61,000 bases of DNA, taken from the NCBI RefSeq assembly GCF_964340395.1, contig NC_135554.1:19279592-19340591 (forward strand). The letters are read 5' to 3'. Positions 48,180 through 59,919 of this stretch are shown here, piece by piece; position 1 is the stretch's first letter; each line of letters begins with the position of its first letter. The stretch is from Glandiceps talaboti (lineage: Eukaryota; Hemichordata; Enteropneusta; Spengelidae). Below the pieces are notes generated by a model that saw only the letters and a program-made list of their open reading frames with translations, ran no database searches and was not told the DNA's origin. The position numbers and the translations under genes were made by a program.

Positions 48180-51100
48180 CTAGCTGCTAGACCTTGGGTT
48201 TTCTTCTGATAGATATGAGGGTGGAACACCCAAGCTATCACCCTCACTAGCAAACTTTGGTTGCCTTCACAGAGTGTAGAATAGCCTGAGGGGTCCAGCA
48301 GCAAGACTATGCTCCACTATGATCATAATTTCAAGCTGGTACTGTACTGCTTATATGGATGTTGACCACTGATTAACATGTAAACTGTCTAATTATTGGC
48401 ATTTTATCAATTTTTCAGTATATATATTGTTGTTGTCGCTAGTGCAGCGATAACCACACAATGCTTATCAACACAGACTGATACAAATACCACACAAGTG
48501 TGCTAAGAACAGTTAGTTTTTTTTTTTTTACAACATCAGCAAGTTTGTTGAAGTGAAACACAGACAGTGTAAGATATGTCATGTTGTTAATCTCTTTGGT
48601 TGATACTGTGATAGGGTGGCACAACATGTCATACCTTACAGACTTGGTGAAAAGTGGTTCTCTTTTTAAAGAAATATTTATCGACAACAAAATACATGGT
48701 GACAATTCACACTTTGCTAGCAATGTTTCACAAAGTTGGTTGAAACTCTCTCCAAACATGTTGAAGTTGTGATTCCATTTTTTTTCCACCTTTGTCTGTT
48801 GTTTTGAAAAATTGGATAACAACACTCACCATCACGTTGCCATTTTGTTTCCAAAAAATTTTGGGTTCAGGAATACCAAAGACATCACATGTTAGGTTAA
48901 CAATGGTGCCATAAGTTACATTGTAACTGCTAGGCCCATGACGTATAGTAGCTGGTACTGTAAAATAAACACACAGTTTATTATGGGGAGGGGGTGGTTG
49001 CGAGGGGTGCGGCACGTTGTAACAGAGCTTAAATTAAGTAGTAGTCCACAGCAATATAGACTACTAAACATTGTATCTAAACATAGTGGCAGTCTGTTAA
49101 ATACACTCGTCTAAGTCAACAGACACTGTAGCTGAAACACTAGTTCACTTGACTAAGTTAAATTCAAGCCACATCTACCATTTAAATGAGACTGGTGATC
49201 TTATGACTATTAATTGTTTATAGGTAGCACTGCTATTATTTTAATGTTGTTTTGTGTTTGACTGTTTCTAATTTCTTTTCTCCAATGTGTATTGAAACAC
49301 AACAACTTTCTAATCATTTAAAAAATATGCAACCAAAATAGTGACCCAAGTGGATTTTTACTTTAAACATTGCATTTTATGACCAAAATGTGGGAAATTC
49401 ATGTTCTTTTTCTTTTTCCAGTTTATGAGTACAGTTACTATGGGAACACATTTAATATACTCTGGATATACAGTTGATATATTCTATTCTATAGAATCAA
49501 TATACTGGTATCACTGCATATGTAGAGTCAATAGATTCTGGATACAATGGGTCAATATATTGTATATTTGGTGTACAACATATGCTGGGTACATATACAA
49601 ATACATTATATCTAGAGTCAATGTATTCTGGGTACAATATCAATATTTTCTGGGTACAATATCAATGTATTCTGGGTACAATATCAATGTATTCTGGGGT
49701 ACAATATCAATGTATTCTGGGTACAATATCAATGTATTCTGGGTACAATATCAATGTATTCTGGATACAATATCAATGTATTCTGGGGACAATATCAATG
49801 TATTCTGGGTACAATATCAATGTATTCTGGGTACAATATCAATGTATTCTGGGTACATCGTCAATATATTATGGGACAGTCAACACATTCTGGGGCCAAA
49901 GCCAACATGTTCTGGGTACTAAGTTGGTATATTCTTAGTACATAGCCAATTATGTGCTGGGTACAATATACCTGTATGCTGGGTAGAGATATCAAACTAT
50001 TTTGGGTACATGTAGTAACATATGCTGGGGCCAAATTAAATATTCGTATTAATTTCTCTGGGTAAAGATTAAACACACCACACGTTATCTAATATTTTCT
50101 GATTATAGATTATATATGATTTGGTTATGGCTTCAAACAGCAGATGGAATTTTGACATTTTTAATATAATTATCAACACATACACAGTTTTTTAAAACCA
50201 TATTTTGACTATGGGTTTTTTGTGTGTGATTATTCCTCGTAGATATTCAAAAAATGTGTCAAAAAAAGGACACAAACTTCAAAAGTTTGTCTTGAAAAGA
50301 GCAATCATTCCCAGTTCTTAAGACATAAACTAATGAACAAGTTTGGATTTTAACAAAATAAAGGCAGCCATACTTACCATGGACAGTAAGATAGGCAGGC
50401 GTTGAGTACACAGATCCAAGACTATTGGTTGCCTTGCAACGATAAAATCCAGCATCTTGCACAGAAATATTTTTCAACCTTAGGTTTCCATTTTTCAGAA
50501 ATAAAACATTAGGCATGTTGGCATTGAGAACCTGGCCATCTTTCTCCCACTCCAAACTTGGCTCCGGTATCCCTTCCACAATACAACGGAATGTCACCTT
50601 AAGCGTAGCACGTTCAGTCTCGTTTGAAGGACCCCTTTTGATAACAGGTGCTGCAATGAAAATCATGAAAGAGAAATAATGTATGACTTTGGGGATATTG
50701 TGTACAATACAATACAAATAACTATGTCATATTAAAAGGATGCAAACCAGATTTTCACAGTTCTCCTTGATTATTTCACGTTTCTTTAAAAAAAATGTCA
50801 AAAGTAATCACTATACTTGGTACATTTGTACATCAAAAATATACTTCTGTACTTTGAGTTGCTTGAATAATTTGTAGGTGTGTGTGTGTGGGGGGGGACT
50901 CTTGTGAAATGTATGTAACAAGTGTAAGGAGTGATTAATAGCAAAGTTGATTAACATCAAATCTTTCACTCAATATGTTAAGTAACTATGGAATACTGTT
51001 GTAGATATCACTAAGAAAGTCTACAAACAACACAAACCTGTGACTGTGCTGTACTTTGAACTACAGGTCTGTCTGTTTACCTCTGTCTCTGTCTCTCTTT

Positions 51101-51672
51101 CTCTCTCTCATGCAACTTTTCACACATGTAAAATATTTCATTTTGTTTCTGAAGTCATGTTTCAGTGCTGTGATTTTCCTATGATGTACTTTTTTTCCCA
51201 TTATGTAATGTTTTCAGTTTCAAATATGACGTACTGTTTTTGCACAGTGTAATTTTGTCACTTCAATAAATCTCTGATTGAACCACTCACAGAGTGCAAA
51301 AGTACATTCCTTACACTCTCTATGCTATGTGCCTTTATTGGAATAAATTAATTTAAGATTTTTTAAAAACCCACCATGAAAGGCATTACACAACACCTGA
51401 GATATGCATTTTTAATAATTCACTTCTGTATTAAATGCAATACCACAGACTTTCAAAACTTGAATACCTCATCACATCTGCTATAATTTTGAATTTTATA
51501 AATTGAATATGAAGCAAAAAATAACTACACATTTTCCAAAGATTTAACTACGCCAACTAGTAATCCAGTGATGCACCCAACAGCTACCAACAAAACAATA
51601 CTACTTACAATTTTTTCCCCTTTTTTGTTTTTTCAAAGTTTTCATTTTGCTAATGATCTGTAAACCTAAATT

Positions 51673-51711
<39 letters not shown>

Positions 51712-54700
51712 CCTTTATACCTGGCTGGTAACAATGTGGATAAAATAGCTGGGTATACATATGTACATACACTTTCACAGTCAGTGTGCCTTCTAAGCAA
51801 ATTTGACATACAGTAATTTCATGTGACACTAAAAATTTGGTGTTCCCAATCCCTTACTGTATGTGGTGAATAATAAGATAACCCATTTTGTCTTTTTGAC
51901 CCAAAAACAAAAAGATTTGTTGTTTATAGCAAACTGTTCAGAATAAAATATGGTTTCATGGCCCTCAACCACTACATGTACATCTGTTGTTCAAAAATAT
52001 ACCAAGTCCTATGGCAATAAAATACCCCTGTGTTCAAACACCTGTTGCTTATAATATATGTCAGAACTTGCAAATACCAAGGTAACAAACCACTGGTGTC
52101 AACTCTCTATGTAAAAATAAGCAAGCAGCTAAAAATGAGTTCTAACGCAGTGTATTCTGGTTTAATATTGAAATACCCAACTATTTTGTTCACAGCTTCA
52201 ATCTTTTTTCTTCGAAGTGTCCATATGGACGAGGAGTGGGGTATTTATTTTTGGATTTTTGATTTATAAAACAATTTTATCATGGCTGCCTACTTAGTAC
52301 TTGAAAAATCAATGTGAAACAACATATACGAAGTCCTTGATTGTACCTCAATAAATGCTAAAAACCTAATAAATGTGTAAAATGTTTGTTATTGTACGTA
52401 CAATAACAAACTCTTTACACACTTTTTAGCTTTTTGCAAAGCATTATGTTACAAACACAAACTTGGTATATGTTGTTTCACATTGATTTTTCATGTAGGA
52501 AGCCATGATAAAATTGTTTTATAACTTTAAAAAATCCAAAATAAATACCTAATCCTCGTCCATATGGCCACCTTAAGTTGTTGAAATTTTCAAGTGAAAC
52601 ATAAAAAAGGTTTATTTACTTTTCAATATCTACTAACACTTTAGTTATCAGAATGTCATACCACTAGTTTTCTTTGTCATCGACATTTTTTTAATCTTTC
52701 AATTTTGACAAAAATGTAGGACAAAATTTTAATAATCATTCTACCATGCACAAATCAAGTTATACACATTTGAACAGAAAATACATGATTTATTTTCTGG
52801 TAATTTTACGTGATGACACCCTGCACCTATGCCATTTGAATGCAGTACTTGAATATCAGTAAAAAATGTAAAAAAAATTGCCATTATTTGTCAAATTTTT
52901 CTTAAAACTAAGCTTGCGCACGTAGAAAATAGTTCTTCACTTGGCAGGAGAACACTCATGATGCAAGGATTTTGTCAGCATGTCCCCTTCAACTCATTGC
53001 AACACTGTCCCTATAATTTAGGCAATAATATCTAAATAGAAATACTTTTGCCACAAAACTGAGGTTCCTCACACTAAGTTATCGAAAACCCCTTCAGTTT
53101 ATTGTTGTAGTGAGAATGAACATGAATGGACTTTGCTTTGGGTTTATGAACCAACAATTTCTATTCACAGAGTTGAAAAAAATTATTCGGATGCAATCCC
53201 ATATTTTTGCCGTTATATTGCCAGCAGTGTACATGTTTGCTTTAGTTTGAAGAAATTTGGCATAGCAAAAAAATTGAAACATTTTGTTTGTTTCAATCAT
53301 TTTCTGGTTTTTGTTGTAGAAAAGCAGGCCAGGTCATTTTGTCAATAGTTGGAGCACCCAAGGGTCTCTTTGGAATGTCAGTGAATGAGGTTAAAGGTCA
53401 CGGTCACAATACTGGTGGAAAATTCTGTCAACAAATTAACACAGAACGTTGTTATCTTCTGTTTACAAAATGGGTTGATACCTGAATTCTAAATTTAGTT
53501 CTACCTGTGTTTCACTTCCAACCTTTCCGACTTAAAATTTCCCTCTCCGGGAGAATCTCTACATTTCCCACAATGCTCTACAAAGGAAACTGACCTTGAA
53601 AGAAAACCACTTCCTAACAAGGACTCCTTCTCCATGTGTTTTTTTTCCTGTTCTTCAATTTAATTTATCTTTGTTATTTTTTTTGGAAGGGGGGGGTGGT
53701 CCCACAATATGGGAAAACAACACCTGTAGTTGGCAATACTGATCCTCAGTATCGATGCCTTTCTACACATAGGTGACATGCCTTCGACAAATTTGACAAA
53801 CAATATTTACACTTTTACAGTACTGAGGAAAATGTAGACAACGCTCTCTGTGAGCAAGGTCACAGGAAAACTAAGCCCTCATTTGATTTACTGAGTACAT
53901 TATTTCTAAAATAAAATAAAATACGATAAAAAAACCCAAAAATTCAAATCAACTAACAGATGTGAACATGGTACCAAAACAGCAAACAAAGGGCGATCGG
54001 TTTTACCTTAGAGCAACATGTCAGACTATCTCCTTAGATTAAGCACACCTTTTAGATTTTGAACTGAACTGACTGCTGAAGGGATGTCAGAAGTCATTCA
54101 GTCATCACAAGAAAATTCATGTGGGTGGGTGGGAGGGAGGGAGGGGGTGGTATTTGTAGATATGAAAAGAAAAAGAAACCTTGAAACTGATAAATCTACT
54201 CTCTGAATTTTTTTCCAAGGGTAGTATGTATGTAAAATTTATCTTTGTATTTCATTTCACTGTACAGTTGTCCGTTCTCTCCTTTCAGTTTCAATACTGA
54301 AAAGACCTGACATGGGTCCAGTTAAATCTACTTACCTCCCCACCCCCTCCACTTTCCCCCTCCCGCCACTCCACTCCAGCCATCAACATCTTACTTTGAA
54401 TATTTCAAATTTATCCTCAAAAACAAAACATGCGGAAATATTAAAATAATATTCACAGATGTTGAAAAATGGATGATTTACCTCTGAACAAAACCCTTGT
54501 CAGAGTTGAAACAACACGGGTTGTTGGTAATGTTGTTGTCTTTAACTCTTCAGGATGTGGTTGCAATGTGGTATTTTCTGTAGGCAATGGAATTAAAATA
54601 GTACTATTTCCTGGCGACTGGGTGGTATTGTCTTCGGGTGGCAACACTGCAATGTATGAGAATTAAATCAAATAAATATCATAATGACAAGATTTTCTAA

Positions 54701-56226
54701 TATTTTCAACCACAAAAACATATTTTTTTTACAATGATTATACTTATTTTAATACACTCAATTCGTCCTTTAGTTATTTCCAAACCATGACGCATTTTCT
54801 AGAGAAGGGATATAATTTTCAATGAAAAAAAACATTTTCTAATTTTCAAATACAATTAAAGAATATGATTATGTGATCTTGTAATTGAATCCAATAATCT
54901 GATAAGACAAATGTACAGAAATTGGGGAAAGAAAAAAATTCATTAAACATAATGGTATGATGTATCTTTATGTACTGTAGCTCCTGAAATAAAATTCCTG
55001 ACACACTGCATAACATTTCAATGTTACATATATTTTCTGCTAAATATTGGTTAAAATGAATCAACCTATGATCTTGTTTTTAAATTTAAACTATAAAGGA
55101 AATGTGCTTTCTCTGGTCGGAATAAAATCTATGAATACCTTAAGGTTACATGATTGGTAACACCAATAATGACAATACAGTTGGGGGGCTTGGGGGTGGG
55201 GTGGGGTGAGGTACATAGGGGTGGGGTGGGGTACCAGTTTACAGTTCTTCAGAAGGCTTTTGTATATTATGTTTAATGTGTAGTATTTACAACATACCAT
55301 TTTTATTATGACAAAAATAGAGAAGTCATAATGAGTGACAACCATGCCGAAAGATACACTTTATCTAAAACAGGGTTATTTATAAATTGTTTGACTCGTG
55401 CAATTTTTATGGCTATTTTTAGATGTATATTTCTGTTTTGCTCATTCAATGAAAACACCTGCGATTCCCTCACCACGTTCACATTACAAATTCGACACGC
55501 CAAGGCCAACCAGCGATTTTTTTTCCGACAAGATCAGACCTTTTCATATATTATTTCTTGTCTATTTGACACAAATAACCGTGAATGCCGTCTGGCCTTG
55601 GTCAGAATCGCCATACGACATGCCACTAATAGTACTGAGGTCATGCCCCCCTTTACACACCTCGGCCATCGACAGTTAAACTATAATATCGCCAAATTAC
55701 CGAGATAGCTTTCCATCTCGTTGTAGTTTGAAATAGAGAACGTCTAGACTTGTGATCTGTGCAATTTTATCACTTTGACGTTTTTTGAGACACTCTACAG
55801 AGTTCGTTTGAAGGTAGTGTAGTGTAACATGTGTTAGCTTTGTTGTTGTTCCACTTGAATGGCTTCGCCATTTTGCATACGAGACCACCGGATGGGCTGG
55901 AACCTCACTTCCCTCATGGTGATTTCACCTCATCTATACTCCCAACTTTTCCCCATAATAGAACGGCCAATTCACCTAAAACCCAACAAACTACACACTC
56001 ACATAGATTAATTAATAAGCTGACAGTTGCTGCGTTACAACATTTCCCGCGATTTTCATTTTCTGGTAAACAACTTTACGAGGTTGGCAATTTGCCAGGG
56101 TCGAACAATGTTGTGAATGAAACTGAAAAACAACTCAACAAAATCTAACTTACCTTCGTTTCTACTGCAATAAACTTGAACTAACGTTATAAGGAAGACT
56201 ATCAACACCCTAAACTCGGATGACAT
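41395..56226 (-). CDS. MUSK: MuSK-like receptor tyrosine kinase, complete ten-exon gene
   Basis: Coding exons, 5' to 3' on the minus strand, are 56226-56154, 54646-54482, 50650-50378, 48957-48830, 47363-47231, 46721-46712, 46178-45903, 44898-44723, 43404-43381 and 42557-41395. All junctions are GT-AG and all phases agree (1,1,1,0,1,2,2,1,1). The total is 2421 nt, giving 806 residues. Order: signal peptide (1-20), Thr/Pro/Asn-rich segment (25-79), Ig (80-170), Ig (171-258), ten-Cys Frizzled domain (~261-411), Thr/Ser stalk, TM (447-470), kinase (~523-800). There is no kringle, which separates it from ROR; the kinase and Fz halves resemble MuSK throughout. In vertebrates MuSK clusters acetylcholine receptors at neuromuscular synapses via agrin/LRP4 and Dok-7. 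Here the first Ig domain and the NPxY tyrosine are missing, so the same mechanism is doubtful. Confidence 0.9.
42558..43380 (-). other. MuSK-like intron before kinase exon
   Basis: An 823-bp intron with GTGAGT donor and TTTTTTACAG acceptor. No repeat or gene seen. Confidence 0.7.
43381..43404 (-). CDS. MUSK: MuSK-like 24-nt exon: stalk
   Basis: TTTTCTTTTCCAG|AAGAAGCGAC...TCTCAG|GTGAGTG defines a 24-nt exon, phase 1-1, encoding E-A-T-T-V-V-S. Frame is kept both with and without it, so it could be a cassette exon that lengthens the Thr/Ser-rich stalk. Confidence 0.7.
43936..44670. repeat. Large compound microsatellite cluster in MuSK-like intron
   Basis: (TG)n 43936-44080, (ATTT)n 44093-44131, (TATG)n 44217-44308, GGAT blocks, (TACG)n near 44365-44390, and (TATG)/(TAGG) runs to 44670. 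It begins 52 bp into the intron from the donor of the 44723-44898 exon. Long open frames across it are artefacts. Confidence 0.97.
44723..44898 (-). CDS. MUSK: MuSK-like exon 8: Frizzled domain, last part
   Basis: The exon is 176 nt, phase 2 in and 1 out (acceptor TTATACAG|A, donor CATTG|GTTAGT). It encodes EECVHVQSTMCSQEW, LLPDCLLLPS and NPTCSLAHV, giving the remaining four Fz cysteines. The pattern C-x6-7-C-x2-EW ... LPxC ... P-x-C matches the C-terminal part of the MuSK Fz domain. It was found by searching for the missing cysteines and phase; it lies in a frame without an initiating ATG. Confidence 0.85.
45299..45389 (+). ncRNA. Candidate miRNA-like hairpin or small foldback
   Basis: The arms 45299-45329 (TTGTACCACGATCAAG...) and 45358-45389 (...CTTGGTCGTGGTACAA) form about 30 pairs with a ~28-nt loop. 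Two differences between the arms are U-G wobbles if the plus strand is transcribed but A-C mismatches on the minus strand, so a plus-strand RNA is favoured. No miRNA family is recognised. Confidence 0.35.
45903..46178 (-). CDS. MUSK: MuSK-like exon 7: Frizzled domain, first part
   Basis: The exon is 276 nt, phase 2-2 (acceptor CTTGACAG|G, donor GCAA|GTAAGT). It carries six of the ten Fz cysteines: GYC, NVC, PDC, LLC, PDC and PLC. The FFNLSYP segment matches the MuSK Fz core, with N-L-S a potential glycosylation site. Reading through the donor meets a stop at once. Confidence 0.88.
46712..46721 (-). CDS. MUSK: MuSK-like 10-nt microexon
   Basis: On the minus strand ATCCATGCAG|ACCGGGGAAA|GTAAGTTGG places ten bases between a valid AG acceptor and a consensus GTAAGT donor. 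A pyrimidine-rich tract lies about 30 nt upstream. The exon converts phase 1 (exon 5) to phase 2 (Fz exon), as needed to keep frame, and reads D-R-G-K across the junctions. This falls where vertebrate MuSK has its short Ig-to-Fz linker. Confidence 0.7.
47231..47363 (-). CDS. MUSK: MuSK-like exon 5: C-terminal half of last Ig domain
   Basis: The exon is 133 nt, phase 0 in and 1 out (acceptor CAACCAG|CGT, donor GCAG|GTAAGT). It supplies the second Ig cysteine (LNYTCYVQNE) and ends EVAVITVA. The Cys-to-Cys distance over exons 4-5 is about 42 residues, shorter than usual; the D-E strand region is abbreviated. Confidence 0.82.
47535..47625. repeat. ~57-bp direct duplication
   Basis: CACACAAGTGTCTGTGGTTC appears twice (about 47550 and 47600), with similar flanks. 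Confidence 0.85.
48126..48174. repeat. Poly-C followed by (AC)n
   Basis: About 20 C then about 13 AC units. It lies within the MuSK-like intron between exons 4 and 5. Confidence 0.95.
48830..48957 (-). CDS. MUSK: MuSK-like exon 4: N-terminal half of last Ig domain
   Basis: The exon is 128 nt, phase 1 in and 0 out (acceptor TTTTACAG|TA, donor GATG|GTGAGT). It encodes NVTYGTIVNLTCDVFGIPEP and IFWKQNGN, the B-C strand part of an Ig fold. The NVT-x-G and GIPxP phrases match the third Ig domain of vertebrate MuSK. Confidence 0.88.
49430..50060. repeat. 22-bp minisatellite in MuSK-like intron
   Basis: The unit CAATGTATTCTGGGTACAAT plus AT repeats about ten times nearly perfectly (49620-49860), with decayed flanking copies. 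It sits between exons 4 and 3. Reading frames here (49401-49938) are repeat artefacts. Confidence 0.95.
50378..50650 (-). CDS. MUSK: MuSK-like exon 3: Ig domain matching vertebrate Ig2
   Basis: The exon is 273 nt, phase 1-1 (acceptor ATTGCAG|CA, donor CATG|GTAAGT). It is a complete I-set Ig: Cys in VTFRCIVEGIPEP, Trp in SLEWEKDGQ, and DAGFYRCKATNSLG at the F strand. The ending NSLGSVYS resembles the second Ig domain of vertebrate MuSK rather than the first. Confidence 0.9.
51674..51712 (-). repeat. (TGAT)n, possible LINE tail on minus strand
   Basis: About eight TGAT units. Read on the minus strand they follow ATAAAGGT, as in many LINE 3' ends. Confidence 0.8.
52217..52572. mobile_element. 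Near-perfect long palindrome / foldback element
   Basis: Arms 52217-52397 and 52398-52572 are inverted copies of each other with small indels. The centre (52384-52411) is a perfect 28-bp palindrome with no loop. The outer ends both carry GTCCATATGGAC-like motifs, and weaker pairing continues to about 52141 and 52640. No coding frame; probably a MITE/foldback, inside the intron between exons 2 and 3 of the MuSK-like gene. Confidence 0.75.
54482..54646 (-). CDS. MUSK: MuSK-like exon 2: Thr/Pro/Asn-rich N-terminal segment
   Basis: The exon is 165 nt, phase 1-1, with acceptor TTGCAG|TG and donor AGAG|GTAAAT. It encodes about 55 residues starting LPPEDNTTQSPGNST, with three N-x-T sequons (NTT, NST, NTT) and runs of Thr and Pro. 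No Cys or Trp is present, so it is not an Ig domain. It looks like a mucin-like, glycosylated spacer where vertebrate MuSK has its first Ig domain. Confidence 0.75.
56154..56226 (-). CDS. MUSK: MuSK-like exon 1: start and signal peptide
   Basis: The ATG at 56224-56226 has A at -3 and begins MSSEFRVLIVFLITLVQVYC, a clear signal peptide with cleavage likely near residue 20. The frame stays open upstream, but its next candidate start (56284-56286) is GTG, so the ATG is chosen. Donor GAAG|GTAAGT lies at 56153/56154, phase 1. The intron to exon 2 is 1.5 kb. Confidence 0.8.
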
Positions 56227-56700
56227 GCTGCTTCCAGGCGTAAATTCCGCATTAAAATGTTGTAAATTCGACGTAAAATCCGACACTTAATGTGTGTGTA
56301 ACTTCTGCGTAGGTAGGTCAGCCGACACACTACGTAAACACCAACCGTCCCAGCATTATCGACAGGCACGGCTTGACTTGACCCTAATTTCAGCCGACAC
56401 GGACGCCATTCTGGTTTTAAAATCCACGCAACCAAAGCATTTTACACCTCTCCAACTGTGATACGAAAAAATATGTTCAAATAGCGTCAAATCTGGTAAT
56501 ATTTTCGACTAGGACACCTCACGAAATTGCGGGCATTCGACCCCCTTAGCAGCTCGTTGAAAGTGAAAACAATACACCGGTATGTAGCGTTGAATGAATT
56601 GTTCCTATAATAGACGTGGCGGTAAAAAACACTTTGACAAAACATCGCCGCTCATTTACATCAATTACGCGCATTCCACATTTACGTAAACATCTCCTGA
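56227..56700 (-). promoter_or_regulatory. Promoter / 5'UTR candidate of the MuSK-like gene
   Basis: A CpG-richer stretch immediately 5' of the ATG. On the minus strand AGAATGGCGTCC (near 56401-56412) is a YY1-like motif in the sense orientation, typical near TATA-less starts. No TATA box is evident, and the start site cannot be fixed. Confidence 0.35.
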
Positions 56701-56839
56701 AATAAATTCCCAAAAAAATTAAACAGGTAGAAATTCATGAAATTTGTGAATATTCTATTTACATAAGTCTTAGGTTTTTTCATTATCATTTATGACTGGG
56801 GCACATTAAGCTTACTGTATTTCATGGTATTTGGCATAA

Positions 56840-56925
56840 TGAAAACAAAACAAAACAAACAAATAAACCAAAAAAAACAAGCAAGCAAACAAACAAACAA
56901 ACGAACGAACGAACAAACAAACACA
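56840..56925. repeat. (AAAC)/(AACG)n simple repeat
   Basis: AAACA- and AACG-type tetranucleotides run for about 85 bp. Confidence 0.85.
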
Positions 56926-57259
56926 AGAGAAAGGAACAATTTTAGTTTTTAATGATGACTGTATTACTGTAACAGTGAAACTACTCATCGGAAATTTAGA
57001 AAGATGTTTTTTTTTCTCTTTTTTTCCCTCTCATCTTCAGTCTTTCATCAAAATCCACAGTATTGATATCGATGGACCAATAATTTGAAGACTTACTGTT
57101 TTCCGATTTGTTGCTGCACCCTTTTACTGCAGTAATGATTCGTCACTGATAAGTTAGTATTTGTAAAGCAGTTGTCAATGTTTGGAAGTCTGATTTCTTT
57201 CTTTCTTTCTTTTTCTTTCTGTCTTTTACGTTTCTAAATTCTCAGTGAAATGTAATTAT

Positions 57260-58251
<992 letters not shown>

Positions 58252-59900
58252 GTTCCCAACTTTTCATTGAAGGAAAGTCAGCAAAACACGATTGTCGGAC
58301 GAAAGTACGAAAGCCTATAGGGAGCTAGAAATAGTATTTATCAGTATTTACATAAACTGTATGACGATCTGGTACAATTTGCTGGTATGATGTTGTGGCT
58401 GGAGCCCACCTTTCACCAACAATCCCCATTCCAGTCTTACATCATTGCATACGTATGTCGTGTACATAAAATGTTGACTGTGCTAAAGATCGAAGTCTGT
58501 CCATCAAACCGGGCTATTATTAGGCATATTAAAATTGATGGTGTGTTTGCCACGGGCTTTTTTGTTTGTTTTCTTTCTCAGTGCATCATGCTTCAATTAT
58601 TATGTTGGATTTCCAAATATTTCACCGGCTTGAGGTCAACATATTTTTGCACAATTTACTCATAGACTGAATGATTCACCGTCCAACAACAAAACTAACA
58701 AATACATCACGCAAAGAAACAAACCAGTTGATCGCATTCTACGAGGGTAGAGGTTAACAATGCAGACGTGAACACATCTCAAAAATACCATCTATGACCT
58801 GTTCTGGCTCGACATCAAGATTATATAGTGTACCGCCTTGAAATTCCATAAACTAGTTTCCAAGTGTATCACTTTTTATAAAGTCTGAAACGTATTGATC
58901 AACATAATGTTATTTACATAAAAGCCTTATTTAAAATTATATCTAAAACTTTCCCGATAGCAAAATATTTTTTTCTAAAAAGACAAACAAAACAAAACAA
59001 AACAAAACAAGACAAGTCACTGTTGATTTTGGGTGTCTAGCTCGGGGTGGCGAGTCGTTTGTTTGGGTTCTAGTTATTCGCGATCCCCCTACCCCCTCCA
59101 ACATGTCCAAAATAGTGACAATGTAACAGGTACTTGGAAATGAATGACTGACGTTCATTGTCAATAGTAATCAGGATTGTTGCTTTTTTGCTTCTTCTTT
59201 TTTCTGGCGTTCATTTTTTGGATACTTTGTATCAATTTCTACTTTGTTTGCAATAGTCGTGAGCACACAAGAACAAGGGCTTGCGTATGCGCGTAGCAAA
59301 ATTACTAGTAAAGAAAATTTGGTTTAATTTGACTATATTATGTAAACTCGACATTGACATCGAGCCATTCATTAATGTAAATTTGTGTTTATACAGCTGT
59401 AGACGTAAATTCAAAACATTGCGAAATTCCCTATCTCGTGGTTTATCATTTGATTTAGACATATATGTTAGAAGTCACTTTCCGTTGACCCCAATCGACC
59501 AATCGCAATCTTCATAACTCATTTACTACAATATTCTTTTTTGTGTGAAGAAAACTTCTAAAACAGTAAAAGCAGTTGAACAATGGGCTATGCTCGCCCT
59601 GCCCCTGCCATGGCCAAAACACCGACGTGCTAACAATGCATATTTGCTACACTGTTGCACATCTAATTAGCATATGCATGCTAACCTCCATGTCAAAATT
59701 AATCAAACAACCGATGGATTGTAATATGTTCGAAAGTACGTAATATGTTCCATGATTTTCATGGATAGACTTGGCCCCACTTTGCTCCCCCCCCCCCAAT
59801 CTATGAGGATCTCTCTTCAAACTATAATCTATACATTACAAATTGTAATTGTTATAAGCTAGTAGACTGAAACGTTTGCATAATCAACTCATTCAAAATA
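58252..59900. other. Upstream flank without a recognised gene
   Basis: AT-rich sequence with a poly-C run (59788-59798) and an AT-rich near-palindrome CTAATTAGCATATGCATGC around 59665-59686. No coding exon recognised. Confidence 0.5.
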
Positions 59901-59919
59901 AAACATTTGAATAATTAGC

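Larger units (their letters stand above)
50651..54481 (-). other. MuSK-like intron between exons 2 and 3
   Basis: A 3.8-kb intron carrying the palindrome and the (TGAT)n run. I looked on the minus strand for an additional Ig exon of phase 1-1 and found none; the best open candidate (near 53513-53600) ends in the wrong phase and has no Ig motif. Confidence 0.6.

Noticed and set aside
49401-49938. Overlapping Tyr/Ser/Gly/Ile repeat frames
   Set aside because: All three frames are open because of the 22-bp minisatellite.
55331-56148. Cluster of plus-strand frames opposite MuSK-like exon 1
   Set aside because: Frames overlap each other without splice structure, and part is the antisense of the signal-peptide exon. 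I considered transposase or reverse transcriptase but found no motif.
41395-56226. Assignment as ROR or Trk
   Set aside because: No kringle exon. The ectodomain order Ig-Ig-Fz and kinase phrases (LEYPRNNI, DAIPIRW, LQPYYG, LPADRP) favour MuSK.
56284-56286. Upstream start for the MuSK-like protein
   Set aside because: The codon is GTG, and using it would bury the signal peptide 20 residues in.
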